NCBI GenBank assembly: GCA_946401865.1
Contig: CAMIVO010000004.1
Coordinates: forward strand, 1-57,512
DNA from: an uncultured Clostridia bacterium
GTDB lineage: Bacteria > Bacillota > Clostridia > TANB77 > CAG-508
Length of the DNA: 57,512 bases
Direction: 5' to 3'
Shown: positions 47,822 to 57,322 of the stretch, piece after piece
Numbering within the stretch: the first letter of the stretch is position 1
How the letters are laid out: each line of letters begins with the position of its first letter
The notes under the pieces: generated by a model
Database searches by the model: none
The model's input: the letters and a program-made list of their open reading frames with translations, nothing else
What the model was told of the DNA's origin: nothing
Made by a program: the position numbers and the translations under genes

Positions 47822-48301
47822 ATTTTTCTTTCTCCCTTCTATTTTTAGGTAAATTTGTACCGGTTCTTTTTTGTCCCAATTTTTCCTAACTACTTCACTA
47901 CTGATATTTTAGGACATATATTATTAAATATGTAAATTATTAATGTATCATTTTCTCAAATTTTATAGTAAAATCAAGCATTTGTCAAATGTATAATTTT
48001 TTATTTGGGGAAGTAATAAAGATAATAAAATAGCCTAGTATTGTGTATTTTAAGAATTGTATAATATTATTAATTTGTATATTTAATAATATAACTCCAA
48101 ATAAAAAAGCCCTGAAAGTTACACTACTTTCAAGGTTTTTCTTGTTTTATTACATTTTTATTAAATTTTTGTGACATTTTGGTTACAATTAAAATTTTTC
48201 ATGTTTTCTCTTGAATTAGCATTATGCTTTTGGGAAGTGTCCCCAAAAGCTCAAAAGCTTCCCCAAAAGCTTCCCGAAAGCTCCCCAATGAAAAGACTCC
48301 C
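47822..48301. promoter_or_regulatory. leader region of the DUF285 operon
   Basis: Toward the gene: REP-like GTGTCCCCAAAAGC copies (48235-48290), a terminator (about 48103-48140), a near-palindrome (about 48065-48093), the promoter (47960-47988), a second near-palindrome (about 47918-47947) and GTACCGGTTCTTTTTTGTCCC (47858-47878). Same architecture as the other two leaders. Confidence 0.65.
47960..47988 (-). promoter_or_regulatory. sigma-A promoter of the DUF285 operon
   Basis: Minus-strand TTGACA (47988-47983), 17-base spacer, TAAAAT (47965-47960). Matches the other two leaders base for base in both boxes. Confidence 0.75.
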
Positions 48302-49075
48302 CTAAATTATGCAATCATATCTTATTGAATTTCCTTTTATAGAATAGCTTGGTTTTACTCCTGCTAAAAATTCTCCTTTTAACGGCCTTTTTATCACTAT
48401 TTTTTTAGGCTTGGCTTTTATTGCTGAATCTAATAGTTCTTTTTCATTTGTACATGGTGTTTCTATTTGGTGTAAAATTTGAAATTTCTTTTTTATTAAT
48501 GCACTTTTTGTTCTTTCTGGAAACATGGGATCTAATAATATTACATCAGGTTCATAGTCTAAATTTTGCATTGCTATGATGCTGTCTTCTTCATATACAT
48601 TCATTCTACTTGCAATTTCTTTAAGTTCAGGAATTTGTTTTGCTCTTTCTATTGCATCTTTTAAAAGTTCTACTATTATTGGATTTTTTTCATATAAATT
48701 TACTTTAAATCCATATGCTGAAAGAAGCATAGAATCTTCCCCCATTCCAGCAGTTGCATCTAGAGCAACTAAATCTTGTTTTTTTCCTTTAATTTTTGAA
48801 GCATGTATTAATAGTTCTTTTTCTAAATTGCTTTGTTTTATTCTTCTTATTATTTTGGTAAAATCTTGATGTAATTTCATATTACCAGAAACAAGTGATA
48901 ATCCATCTTCATCAAATTGTAATAAAAGATTTGATTCTGAATTATTGTCTGTAATAATTTTGCTATTCAATTTTTCTGCTAGCTTTTTTGCTTTTTCCAT
49001 ATATGAATTGTCTTTTACTATTATTGACACCAATTTTTCTTCCATTTTTGCCTTCATTCCTTTGTTTTTACCCAT
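48302..49075 (-). CDS. rsmJ: RsmJ-like 16S rRNA guanine methyltransferase
   Basis: A 257-residue SAM-dependent methyltransferase. The SAM motif is VALDATAGMGEDSMLL, the substrate region DVILLDPMFPERTKSALIKKK (LDPMFP plus KSAL is characteristic of RsmJ) and the C-terminus KKIVIKRPLKGEFLAG. It methylates N2 of a guanosine in the small-subunit rRNA. The start overlaps the stop of the membrane protein gene upstream by a few bases, so the two are coupled. Confidence 0.85.
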   Translation of the reverse strand: MGKNKGMKAKMEEKLVSIIVKDNSYMEKAKKLAEKLNSKIITDNNSESNLLLQFDEDGLSLVSGNMKLHQDFTKIIRRIKQSNLEKELLIHASKIKGKKQDLVALDATAGMGEDSMLLSAYGFKVNLYEKNPIIVELLKDAIERAKQIPELKEIASRMNVYEEDSIIAMQNLDYEPDVILLDPMFPERTKSALIKKKFQILHQIETPCTNEKELLDSAIKAKPKKIVIKRPLKGEFLAGVKPSYSIKGNSIRYDCII

Positions 49076-51881
49076 TATCTATTTTATCTTTAATGCTTTT
49101 AATATTATCCACAATTCCTTTTGATATGCTTTTGTTTTCGTTAGCTTCATTTTTTACTGCAAAACCAATTAGCACACTTCCTACAACTAATAAATATACC
49201 CACCAAGGAACACTGAACCAAAATTTTCTTGTGAGTGCAAATATATTTATAATTATATTTGCTATTGTAACCATAAATAGATTTCCAGATTTTTTGTAAT
49301 AGCTATATAATACTATACAAAGAAGTATTAATGTAAATAGCATTCCATCAAGATTGTTTAAATAAGCAGTTAATGCATACAAATTTATAATGGTTACTAC
49401 TATTTCCTTAAATGGTCCTTCTAGATTTTCTTGTATAATATCTGAAATTGCAATTGAAATCGCTAAATAACCTAATAAACGTGCTGTAGCATAAATATTT
49501 AAATTTAAATCTCCTATTATAAAATTATATAAAACAAGCAAATTGACATATATTATAACTTTAAATAATTTTTGATAATTGCTTTCTTTAAATACAATAA
49601 AATAATTATAGAAATTCCATATTAAAAATAGTATTGCTCCAAAATATTTGCTTTCTACACTAAATACTGTCATAAGTAAATATATTCCAGCAGTAATTGT
49701 AAACCATTCTTTTTCTTTTTTAAATAATGCCATTACACTGTTTCCAACAGCTATACCTAAGTAAATAATTTGTAAAATAAATGGATCTATTCTTTTTTGA
49801 ATAGCAGTTATTACACCTACGATTATAAGCCCTAATAAAGGAATTATATGATCTACTACTTTTGTTATATCTTTATCTTCTTCTTGGAAATAACTTACTA
49901 TAAATATGATTATTGTTAAAACTATTGCAATTATTAATGACCAAATTCCTTGTATAAATGCAATACAAAGATATGAAACCATATATAATATTGCTTTAAA
50001 TGGATAATCCATATCACTTTTGATATTTATTTTAGGTTCTATACCTAAAAATGCTAATACTATAATTGATGGGATGATTAATTTTGCATTTATTGGTAAT
50101 CTAGTATAATTACATATTACAAGTAATGTAAGACCTGTTGCAATATATGTTAAATATTTAAATATTACTGCTGTTGATTTTTCTTTAATTCTTACCGTGC
50201 TATATGCATAAACCAATGTTATTATAATCCAGTCGAATATATTGTTACAGAATTTTTTCAAATTAAAAATTAGTACAAGTACTATCACATTTGCAATATA
50301 CATATGTGACATATAAAAATTTGCTTTTTTAATATCTTTATTTTTTATTATTAATTTTCCTAAAATTTCATATATTATAAATGTAAATATACCACTAAAT
50401 ATAAACCACTGATAACTTGAAATTTTTAACACGAAATATAATAACAATTGAGAAAGTATTGTATATAAGAAAATTAGTACATTTATGCATAATGCTACAC
50501 CTGCATACTTTCTTACTTTTGTATATGAATATATTGAAATTAAAAGTTGGATTAATGTTATTATAAATCTGCCTGTATTATCTGTTATATTCCAGAAAAA
50601 TACTATTTGCATACATATTAATAATTCTATTATAGAGGTTATTTTTATGTTTTGGTTTTTATTTACTTCTATTATACAACCATTTATTATTATAAAATAC
50701 AATACTGCTATTATATTTTTAAATGTAAGTGTTAAAGCATTTCCAGTTTTCCAAACAAGGTAAAACCCAAGAACATTTATTACGGTATTAAATATTCCAA
50801 AATTAACTATATTTTTATCTTTAAAATATAATACTAAAAAGTTTATTGCTAAAAATACTAAATCACATAAAACTATAAAACTATTTACAGCAATTGCAAA
50901 AAATGCGCAACATACTAGTCCAAAATAAGGTATAAAGCTATATATGTATGAGTTCTCTTTTAGAAATTTATTATTTTTTGTTAATAGTATAAATTCTATA
51001 TTGTATAAAAGTGTACAAAATACTATATTTTGAATTGAGGTTTCAAAAATACAAGCAAACATTATCACCGTAAAAACTTGTGTTAATATGCTTCCATATA
51101 ATAGTTCTGGCATGTTTTTTCTCTTATATTCTATATAATAAACAAACGAATTAAATATTCCCGCTATAGTAAAATAGATATATTTTCCGTCTCCATTTAT
51201 AGATAAATATTTTCCCAATAGTCCAAAGGCAGAAATAGATATGAAAAATATTGGAATATATGCCATTGCTATGTAATAGAAAGCTCTTGATGCTTTATGT
51301 AATTTCTTTTCTTTTGCAAATGCACTTAATGCAAAAAATATAACAGCAATTAATAATAAGATACCTGTTTTTATAATATTTGGCATAACATGCCAAGTAG
51401 ATGTTAAAAGTACAATTGCAGCAAGTATTATAAAAGTTGCTCCAGTTGCTAAAATTGTAGTATTTTTTCTTTCTTGTTCGTTTTTTACTTTATTTTTTTC
51501 TAAAACAGGTTTTATATTTTCTTTTACATTTGATGATGATTTTTCTTCAATTGTATAATTATTGCTTTCTTTTATATTATTATTAATTTTATTACTTTGC
51601 TCTATTTTTTTATTTTGTATAATTTCAGTATTTTTCTTAAATTCATCTTTTGGCTCTATATTTTCGTTTAGACCTATGTTATCATTGACCAAATTTTTAT
51701 TTTCATTTAAACTTTTTGCACTTATTTCATCAATAGGATCTTTACTATTAATACTTATTTTTTTTCTAAGTATTTCATTTTCTTCTTCTAGTCTTCTTAT
51801 TTTTTTGTTTAGTTCCTCTTTTTGGTTGTATTGTGATATACACAGTATAATTAAAACAACAAATACAATGACTAATATCAT
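49068..51881 (-). CDS. giant polytopic membrane protein (937 aa)
   Basis: One N-terminal membrane helix (MILVIVFVVLIILCISQYNQ) is followed by a coiled coil (LNKKIRRLEEENEILRKKI), an Asn/Lys/Glu-rich linker to about residue 140, and then more than 20 membrane helices spanning the rest. Architecture and content resemble DUF2157/DUF2339-type or SCO7613-like membrane proteins. No catalytic motif seen. It is coupled to rsmJ downstream. Function unknown; a transport or cell-envelope role is conceivable from topology alone. Confidence 0.7.
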   Translation of the reverse strand: MILVIVFVVLIILCISQYNQKEELNKKIRRLEEENEILRKKISINSKDPIDEISAKSLNENKNLVNDNIGLNENIEPKDEFKKNTEIIQNKKIEQSNKINNNIKESNNYTIEEKSSSNVKENIKPVLEKNKVKNEQERKNTTILATGATFIILAAIVLLTSTWHVMPNIIKTGILLLIAVIFFALSAFAKEKKLHKASRAFYYIAMAYIPIFFISISAFGLLGKYLSINGDGKYIYFTIAGIFNSFVYYIEYKRKNMPELLYGSILTQVFTVIMFACIFETSIQNIVFCTLLYNIEFILLTKNNKFLKENSYIYSFIPYFGLVCCAFFAIAVNSFIVLCDLVFLAINFLVLYFKDKNIVNFGIFNTVINVLGFYLVWKTGNALTLTFKNIIAVLYFIIINGCIIEVNKNQNIKITSIIELLICMQIVFFWNITDNTGRFIITLIQLLISIYSYTKVRKYAGVALCINVLIFLYTILSQLLLYFVLKISSYQWFIFSGIFTFIIYEILGKLIIKNKDIKKANFYMSHMYIANVIVLVLIFNLKKFCNNIFDWIIITLVYAYSTVRIKEKSTAVIFKYLTYIATGLTLLVICNYTRLPINAKLIIPSIIVLAFLGIEPKINIKSDMDYPFKAILYMVSYLCIAFIQGIWSLIIAIVLTIIIFIVSYFQEEDKDITKVVDHIIPLLGLIIVGVITAIQKRIDPFILQIIYLGIAVGNSVMALFKKEKEWFTITAGIYLLMTVFSVESKYFGAILFLIWNFYNYFIVFKESNYQKLFKVIIYVNLLVLYNFIIGDLNLNIYATARLLGYLAISIAISDIIQENLEGPFKEIVVTIINLYALTAYLNNLDGMLFTLILLCIVLYSYYKKSGNLFMVTIANIIINIFALTRKFWFSVPWWVYLLVVGSVLIGFAVKNEANENKSISKGIVDNIKSIKDKIDNG

Positions 51882-51958
51882 TTGTTTTTCTCCTTCTTAA
51901 ATATTTTTCTATTTTTATATAAATAATTATAGCAATAATAATTTTTTTGTTCAATAAT

Positions 51959-53125
51959 TTATTTTATAATTTTATTGTACATTTCAATTGCATAATTGTC
52001 TGTCATTCCAGCAATGTAGTATATACTTGCCTTGTAAAAATCCTTTTCATTTGACATGTTGAAAATCACATCATTTTGATTTTCCTTGTTTCTTTCTAAA
52101 TTCCAATAATCTTTTAACCAATTATTAAAATCTTTTATTAATTCAGGACATTTATTTTTTGCTTTTTTATCTGTATATGATTGCTTTAATAAATTATATA
52201 TTGTGTTTATTATTAATTCAAAATAACTATTAGATGGTTGTAATTTTTCTGAAAAATATATTTTTTTATAATTATATTTTTTCAAAGTATTTATCATATT
52301 GAATTTTTCCTCTGAAAAACACAAACCCTTTTCTATACTAGAATTGGTACATAAGTCATATATTAAATTATTAATAATTACTGTATTATTTATTACTTCA
52401 TCTTTATCATAGTTTAAAATTTCATATAGCTCATCTAAATTTTCTATCATTCCAAGTGTTATAGCATCTTGAATATCTCTTCCTAAATATGCTATTTTAT
52501 CTGATATTTTTACAACACAGCCTTCCCAAGTATATGGAGCGTATTGATTTGGATATGTATAATCATTTAAATTTATAAATTCTTTTCTTGGTTTTAAACT
52601 ATTTTCATCTATTTCTCCACAATGTGAAATAATTCCATCTCTTACAGCATAAGTTAAATTCATATTTTGTTTATTTCCCTTTGGGTCTTCTAAAAGTTCT
52701 ATTTTATCTACCATATTTAGCCCATTTTTTTCATGCCAAAAGGCTTCTCCTATATCTTGTTTAGATATATTTGATAGTATTCTTTCTCCTTGATGGCCAA
52801 AAGGGCTATGACCTATATCATGTGCTGTTGCTATTGCTTTTGTAAGTTCTGTGTTTAAACCTAAATTCTTTGCAATTGTGTAACTTACAGATTCTACATG
52901 AACTACATGTTCAGCTCTTGTACATATATGATCATTTTTAGGTGAGAAAAATACTTGTGTTTTATTTTTCATTCTTCTATATGCTGTAGAATGTATTACT
53001 CTTGTATAATCTCTTTCAAATTCTGAGCGTAAGTCATTATTTCTTTTATAAAGTTCCTTTTCTCTTTTTATATAGTTTGACCATAGCGGATTTTCTTGGT
53101 TTGCTGATTGCTCCGTAAATTGCAT
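51959..53125 (-). CDS. dgt: deoxyguanosinetriphosphate triphosphohydrolase-like HD protein
   Basis: A 388-residue HD-domain enzyme. Metal ligands: RAEHVVHVESVSYTIAKNL (His), ATAHDIGHSPFGHQGERIL (HD) and CVVKISDKIAYLGRDIQDA (Asp). An N-terminal YTRVIHSTAYRRMKNKTQV is typical of dGTPases. It hydrolyses dGTP to deoxyguanosine and triphosphate. The start at 53125 is followed by MQFTEQSANQENPLWS. Confidence 0.9.
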   Translation of the reverse strand: MQFTEQSANQENPLWSNYIKREKELYKRNNDLRSEFERDYTRVIHSTAYRRMKNKTQVFFSPKNDHICTRAEHVVHVESVSYTIAKNLGLNTELTKAIATAHDIGHSPFGHQGERILSNISKQDIGEAFWHEKNGLNMVDKIELLEDPKGNKQNMNLTYAVRDGIISHCGEIDENSLKPRKEFINLNDYTYPNQYAPYTWEGCVVKISDKIAYLGRDIQDAITLGMIENLDELYEILNYDKDEVINNTVIINNLIYDLCTNSSIEKGLCFSEEKFNMINTLKKYNYKKIYFSEKLQPSNSYFELIINTIYNLLKQSYTDKKAKNKCPELIKDFNNWLKDYWNLERNKENQNDVIFNMSNEKDFYKASIYYIAGMTDNYAIEMYNKIIK

Positions 53126-53164
53126 AATTATTTTTCCTTCCTTTTTACATTGATATATGACAAT

Positions 53165-53186
53165 TGGTACCGGTTCTTTTGTTCCC
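53165..53186. repeat. REP-like element
   Basis: GGTACCGGTTCTTTTGTTCCC lies between dgt and the small downstream protein. Same family as those in the pilin-like leaders. Confidence 0.6.
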
Positions 53187-53521
53187 TATTTTTCTGATGC
53201 TATTGATATATCTCTTATCATATCCCCATTAATTAAACGTATTTTTTTCTTTTCTTCAACTTTTATCCAATTATCTTCTACTGCAACTATTTTTCCTTGT
53301 ACTCCAAAAGATTCATTAAATAATATAATTGTGCAGTTTTTTCCTATAAATTCTTTCATTAATTCTTGTGGCATTTTTCTTTTCCTACCTTTCTTTTTTC
53401 TTTTTAATATTCCTAAATATAATTTATTTCTTTGCGGTATTATTATACAGCAAACAATAATTAATATAAACCATATATACCAAAAATTTATTGTTATCAC
53501 CTCCACTACTTTTGGGGACAC
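53186..53521 (-). CDS. small membrane-anchored RNA-binding-like protein
   Basis: The frame holds an N-terminal membrane helix (FWYIWFILIIVCCIIIP), a basic patch (KRKKKGRKRKMPQEL) and a C-terminal beta-rich 60-residue domain (KNCTIILFNESFGVQGKIVAVEDNWIKVEEKKKIRLING) that resembles an Sm-like/DUF6897 fold. The upstream part (MSPKVVEV) is encoded by the tandem repeat and GGAGG sits inside it, so the true start is probably later, near the membrane helix, and may use a rare codon. Confidence 0.55.
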   Translation of the reverse strand: MSPKVVEVITINFWYIWFILIIVCCIIIPQRNKLYLGILKRKKKGRKRKMPQELMKEFIGKNCTIILFNESFGVQGKIVAVEDNWIKVEEKKKIRLINGDMIRDISIASEK

Positions 53522-53633
53522 TTACTACTTTTGGGGACACTTACTACTTTTGGGGACACTTACTAAAATCATCTCATGATTTTATGCAGTGTCCCTAAAA
53601 TCAAATCATCTCATGATTTTATGCAGTGTCCCT
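53508..53633. repeat. two adjacent tandem repeat arrays of REP type
   Basis: ACTTTTGGGGACACTTACT (19 bases) occurs three times at 53508-53526, 53527-53545 and 53546-53564. It is followed by two copies of a 32-37-base unit (53565-53596, 53597-53633) that contains the perfect hairpin AAATCAT-CTC-ATGATTT and ends CAGTGTCCCT. All share the GTGTCCC core with the extragenic repeats at 31.4, 42.9 and 48.2 kb. Confidence 0.8.
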
Positions 53634-53659
53634 AAAATCATAAATTTTCCAACTTATAA

Positions 53660-54329
53660 TTATTTTATTACATTATCATAACTCAAGTCAACTAAATTCA
53701 TTATTTCCTTATCTGATAAAGTATCATCTAGAATAATTGAAATCCAACTTTTTTTACTTAAGTGATATGATGGATAAATTCCGTTTAACACCTGAATAAT
53801 TTTGAACTTTATCATCTAGTTTTACATTTAAAACTTCAATTTCTCCTGATTTATCTGATATAATTTTACTTCTATCTATATTCATTATTATCCCGAACCA
53901 TTTATTACTTCTTGCATTTCTAAAAACTCCAAATCCAGGAAATTTAGCCCACAAAAACTCTGGGCTGACTGCATATTTTTCATTTATCAATTTTGTAATT
54001 CTGTTTGTTTGTTCAAAAATAAAGTATTCTTTTTCAAAGCAATTATTTGCTATATCTTGCAAAATATTTCTATACCCTTCTCTAACTGTACCAACAAACT
54101 CTCCCATATTTCCTTCAACACGAAAATTTGTATATTCTTCATCTAACTCTATTTCTATAACTTTTCCTGTAACTTGTCCTTTATCATTTATAACTATATC
54201 TGCTCTAAATGTATTATTCATAAAAGTTGTAGAAAAGTTATAAGAATTATTAGATTTTTTAAAACCATATTTTATAAGCTTTTTGTTGTTTGGAATATAT
54301 CTCTTAAATACTTCACTTTCAATACTCAT
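53660..54329 (-). CDS. MmcQ/YjbR family protein, needs one +1 frameshift
   Basis: With one +1 shift (53781-53783) the product is 222 residues. Residues 1-110 are an N-terminal extension common in clostridial members (MSIESEVFKRYIPNNKKLIKYGF). The MmcQ/YjbR domain follows: SPEFLWAKFPGFGVFRNARSN, KWFGIIMNI and, after the shift, GIYPSYHLSKKSWISIILDD ending DLSYDNVIK. The C-terminal GIYPxYHxxKxxWIS motif is diagnostic. Without the shift the protein ends 8 residues after the break with an unrelated tail. Proteins of this family are double-wing DNA-binding proteins of unknown role. Confidence 0.85.
53781..53783 (-). other. CGG +1 frameshift site in the MmcQ/YjbR gene
   Basis: Coding strand reads GTT AAA CGG AAT TTA. 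Skipping the C gives AAA GGA ATT TAT CCA TCA TAT CAC, restoring the diagnostic YPxYHxxK motif. The quadruplet is CGGA. Confidence 0.85.
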
Positions 54330-54348
54330 TTCAATAATTTCCTTCTTT

Positions 54349-54757
54349 TTATTTAGCTAATACTTCATTATAAATCTTTTTAATATCATTTTCATCTTTA
54401 AATTTATTTTCCATAGGGCACATCCCAGTATGATCTTTATTTATAATAAATGGTACCCTTGTTTTATATTCATATTTTATATTGTTTTGCTCTAATACAA
54501 GTATTGCATATTCACTTAAAACATCAGCATAAATTTCTTTAACTCCAGAAACTGCAAGTAAACTACCTGCAAGTTTTCCTATTACTTTATCTGCAATACA
54601 TGCTCCGATTAAGTGCATTTTCATCATTTTGCAAAATTTCTTTTATATCTTTAATTCTATCTTGATAGTATTCTTTAATTTCCCCATTTGAATAACCTAC
54701 AACTAGTGAAGCATTTTTGGAATATAATCTTTCTTTTAACTCTTCTAATTTAGTCAT
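54349..54757 (-). CDS. DUF1893 protein, needs one +1 frameshift
   Basis: With one +1 shift (54605-54607) the product is 135 residues, the size of the DUF1893 family. It reads MTKLEELKERLYSKNASLVV, then (after the shift) ALNGACIADKVIGKLAGSLL, and GVKEIYADVLSEYAILVLEQ, ending near MCPMENKF. ACIADKVIGKAAGxLL is the family core and needs the shift. The ATG at 54757 overlaps the stop of the ECF gene (ATGACTAA), so it is coupled. A nearby in-frame ATG at 54627 gives only a truncated protein and should not be used as the start. Function unknown; often near transport genes. Confidence 0.85.
54605..54607 (-). other. CGG +1 frameshift site in the DUF1893 gene
   Basis: Coding strand reads CTT AAT CGG AGC ATG. 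Skipping the C gives AAT GGA GCA TGT ATT GCA GAT AAA, restoring the DUF1893 core. The quadruplet is CGGA. Confidence 0.85.
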
Positions 54758-55337
54758 CTAACTTTATTCCTTTCCTAACTACCATTGCTAAAACTGGTAC
54801 TAAAGCAAGTTGAAGTACTATTCCAGGTATTCCCGATTTTACACTTTGCATTACAGAAATTCCATATCCATTTAACCCAAATAAATTAACTGATGCAAAT
54901 AGTACTCCTGCATATAAAATTCTTCCTATTATCATTGTAGCTATTAAAGAAATATATGAATTAACTTTTTTATTAAATAATCCTAGTAAAATTCCATATA
55001 TAACTAATTCTATTAACATATATGGCATTCTTGCTAAAGCTGGCATTCCTGTTAATAAATAGCTAAATATAACTGAACTACCTGCAACAATACAGCTAGA
55101 AGTCATTCCAAATACTAAAGCTGAAATTAATACCATTAAATGCATAGGTAAAAATGTTACTCCTGCAGAGCTTCCAAGTAATACGTGAAATATTCTAGGA
55201 ATAGCTATTCCTAAGCCACTAAATAAAACTGTACCTATTATATATTTTGCCTTTGTAGTAGATAATATTTCTACTAATTTATTTGTTTTTTTAACTGAAT
55301 CTACTTTTTCCATCATTTTAAAATCCTCCCTATTCAA
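54750..55337 (-). CDS. ECF-type transporter S component
   Basis: A 195-residue membrane protein with six predicted helices. FHVLLGSSAGVTFLPMHLMVLISALVFG and ARMPYMLIELVIYGILLGLF match the S-component fold, which binds a vitamin or metabolite and docks to a shared energising module. The substrate cannot be read from the sequence. Its start overlaps the aldo/keto reductase stop by 8 bases and its stop overlaps the DUF1893 start, so three genes are translationally coupled. Confidence 0.82.
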   Translation of the reverse strand: MNREDFKMMEKVDSVKKTNKLVEILSTTKAKYIIGTVLFSGLGIAIPRIFHVLLGSSAGVTFLPMHLMVLISALVFGMTSSCIVAGSSVIFSYLLTGMPALARMPYMLIELVIYGILLGLFNKKVNSYISLIATMIIGRILYAGVLFASVNLFGLNGYGISVMQSVKSGIPGIVLQLALVPVLAMVVRKGIKLDD

Positions 55338-56427
55338 AAGTTTCTGATACTTTTGTTAATAAATTTCTAATTTCTAAATGTTGCGGACATATTTTTTCAC
55401 ATTTTCCGCATTTTATACAATCTGAAGCTCTTCCATTTCCGTTTTGTGTATGAACATTATAATAATAACCTGCATTCCAATCTTGGAATTGAATTTTTGC
55501 ATTATAGCAAGAAAACAAATCTGGAATTGATATTTTCATTGGGCACCCCTCTACACAGTATCTGCATGCAGTGCAAGGAATTCCTCCTATGTTTCTTAAT
55601 AATTCTCCTACTTTTAATACAGCTTTCATTTCTTTATCATTTAATGGTGTAAAGTCTTTCATATAATCAACATTATCTTTAAGTTGTTCGAAATTACTCA
55701 TACCTGATAAAACTTTGTACATTCCATCAAAACTAGCTGCAAATCTAACTGCATAACTTGCATAAGACATATCTTGATTTAATTCATCAATTATTTTTTT
55801 TGCTTCTTCTGGTAAATTAACTAATCCTCCGCCTTTTACAGGTTCCATTACTAAAATAGGTTTATTGAATTTACGACAAACTTCATACACTTTTTTAGAT
55901 TGAACACTTGCTGATAAGTAATCTGCATAATTAAATTGTATTTGAACTATTTCTACTTCTGGATGTTCGGTTAATATTTGTTCAAGCATTTCGCTCGTGT
56001 CATGAAATGAAATACCTAAATGTTTTATTTTCCCCTCATCTTTAAGTTTTAAGCATTCTTGATAAGCATTTGTTTTTTGAAAATGCTGGTATGTATTTCT
56101 ATCTTGTGCATGCATTAAATAATAATCAAAATATTCAACACCACACCATTGTAATTGTTTTTCAAAAAAGACTTTTATTTCTTCTTGTGATTTGAAATAT
56201 GGTGCTGTTAATTTATTCGTTAATATGTAACTTTCTCTAGGATATCTTTTAGCTAAACATTCTCTAATTGCTATTTCGCTTTTTCCTCCTAAATATCCAT
56301 GTGCTGTATCAAAATAATTAAAGCCTTGATCCATATAATAGTCTATCATTTTGTTAAATTCAGTATAGTCAACTTCGCCTCCATTCATAGGAAGTCGCAT
56401 ACATCCAAATCCTAATTTCTTTTCCAT
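55330..56427 (-). CDS. aldo/keto reductase with two C-terminal [4Fe-4S] clusters
   Basis: A 365-residue protein. The AKR barrel has GFGCMRLPMNGGEVDYTEFN, NYFDTAHGYLGG (catalytic Tyr and Asp) and LMHAQDRN. A C-terminal ferredoxin-like part carries two CxxCxxC-xxxC motifs: CTACRYCVEGCPM and CIKCGKCEKICP. Such clostridial proteins may pass electrons to the barrel. It is the first gene of the coupled AKR-ECF-DUF1893 run. Confidence 0.88.
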   Translation of the reverse strand: MEKKLGFGCMRLPMNGGEVDYTEFNKMIDYYMDQGFNYFDTAHGYLGGKSEIAIRECLAKRYPRESYILTNKLTAPYFKSQEEIKVFFEKQLQWCGVEYFDYYLMHAQDRNTYQHFQKTNAYQECLKLKDEGKIKHLGISFHDTSEMLEQILTEHPEVEIVQIQFNYADYLSASVQSKKVYEVCRKFNKPILVMEPVKGGGLVNLPEEAKKIIDELNQDMSYASYAVRFAASFDGMYKVLSGMSNFEQLKDNVDYMKDFTPLNDKEMKAVLKVGELLRNIGGIPCTACRYCVEGCPMKISIPDLFSCYNAKIQFQDWNAGYYYNVHTQNGNGRASDCIKCGKCEKICPQHLEIRNLLTKVSETFE

Positions 56428-56566
56428 AAAAATCCTCCTTTAAATTCCATTTTAATTTTCCTCATTATTAAATTTATTGTTATTCTATAATAATATTTTA
56501 AAGGTTACAACCAGCTTTTAGCATAATTTATGAGTTATACCACACTTTTTGCAAAAATAAGTATAT

Positions 56567-57322
56567 TTATAATTTATCATATTCTTCATCAGTTACAGGT
56601 TCACACCATTCATTTGATGTATTTTCTCCTGGTATTTCTACTGCAATATGACTAAACCAAGAATCTTTTTTTGCTCCGTGCCAATGTTTAACATTTGCAG
56701 GAATTACTACAATATCTCCAACCTTTAAGCTTCTAGCCTCTTTTCCTTCTTCTTGATACCAACCTTCTCCTTCAACACAGATTAAAACTTGACCTCCACC
56801 TTTTTGGCTATGATGTATATGCCAATTGTTTCTACAACCTGGTTCAAAAGTTACATTTGCAAAACTCACTCCTGATTCTGTTTTATCTAACATTTTTAAA
56901 TAAGAGTTACCAATAAAGTATTTAGCATAATTTACATTAAGTTCTCCCATCCCAAAAGCTCCTCCATGAGTTGTTCCCTTATCTGTGTTATTATTTTGTA
57001 TTTCATCTGCATATACTTCTTTAACTAAGTTAAATACTGCCCAAGCATTTGGCCATCCTGCATAAAATGCAGCATGAGTTACAATTTCTGCCATCTCTGA
57101 TAAAGTAATTCCATTCTTTTTGGCATTCATAATATGATATTTTAAAGAACTATCTACTAAACCTTTTCCCATAAAAACACATATTGTTACTAAACTTCTA
57201 TCTCTTAAAGATAGTTTATCTTCTCTTGACCATATTTCTCCAAATAATACATCATCATTTAATTTAGCAAATTCCTCTGCAAAATTTCCTAATTGTTCTC
57301 TACCAGCTGTTTGTTTAACCAT
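56567..57322 (-). CDS. carboxymuconolactone decarboxylase-like / cupin fusion protein
   Basis: A 251-residue protein. Residues 1-110 are a CMD/AhpD-like helical domain (LSLRDRSLVTICVFMGKG, HIMNAKKNGITLSEMAEIVTHAAFYAGWPNAW), without an obvious CxxC redox pair. Residues 130-245 are a cupin with HIHHSQKGGGQVLICVEGEGWYQEEG and VGDIVVIPANVKHWHG, keeping the His/Glu metal ligands. Such fusions occur in anaerobes; a decarboxylase or oxidoreductase role is likely but the substrate is unknown. Confidence 0.85.
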   Translation of the reverse strand: MVKQTAGREQLGNFAEEFAKLNDDVLFGEIWSREDKLSLRDRSLVTICVFMGKGLVDSSLKYHIMNAKKNGITLSEMAEIVTHAAFYAGWPNAWAVFNLVKEVYADEIQNNNTDKGTTHGGAFGMGELNVNYAKYFIGNSYLKMLDKTESGVSFANVTFEPGCRNNWHIHHSQKGGGQVLICVEGEGWYQEEGKEARSLKVGDIVVIPANVKHWHGAKKDSWFSHIAVEIPGENTSNEWCEPVTDEEYDKL

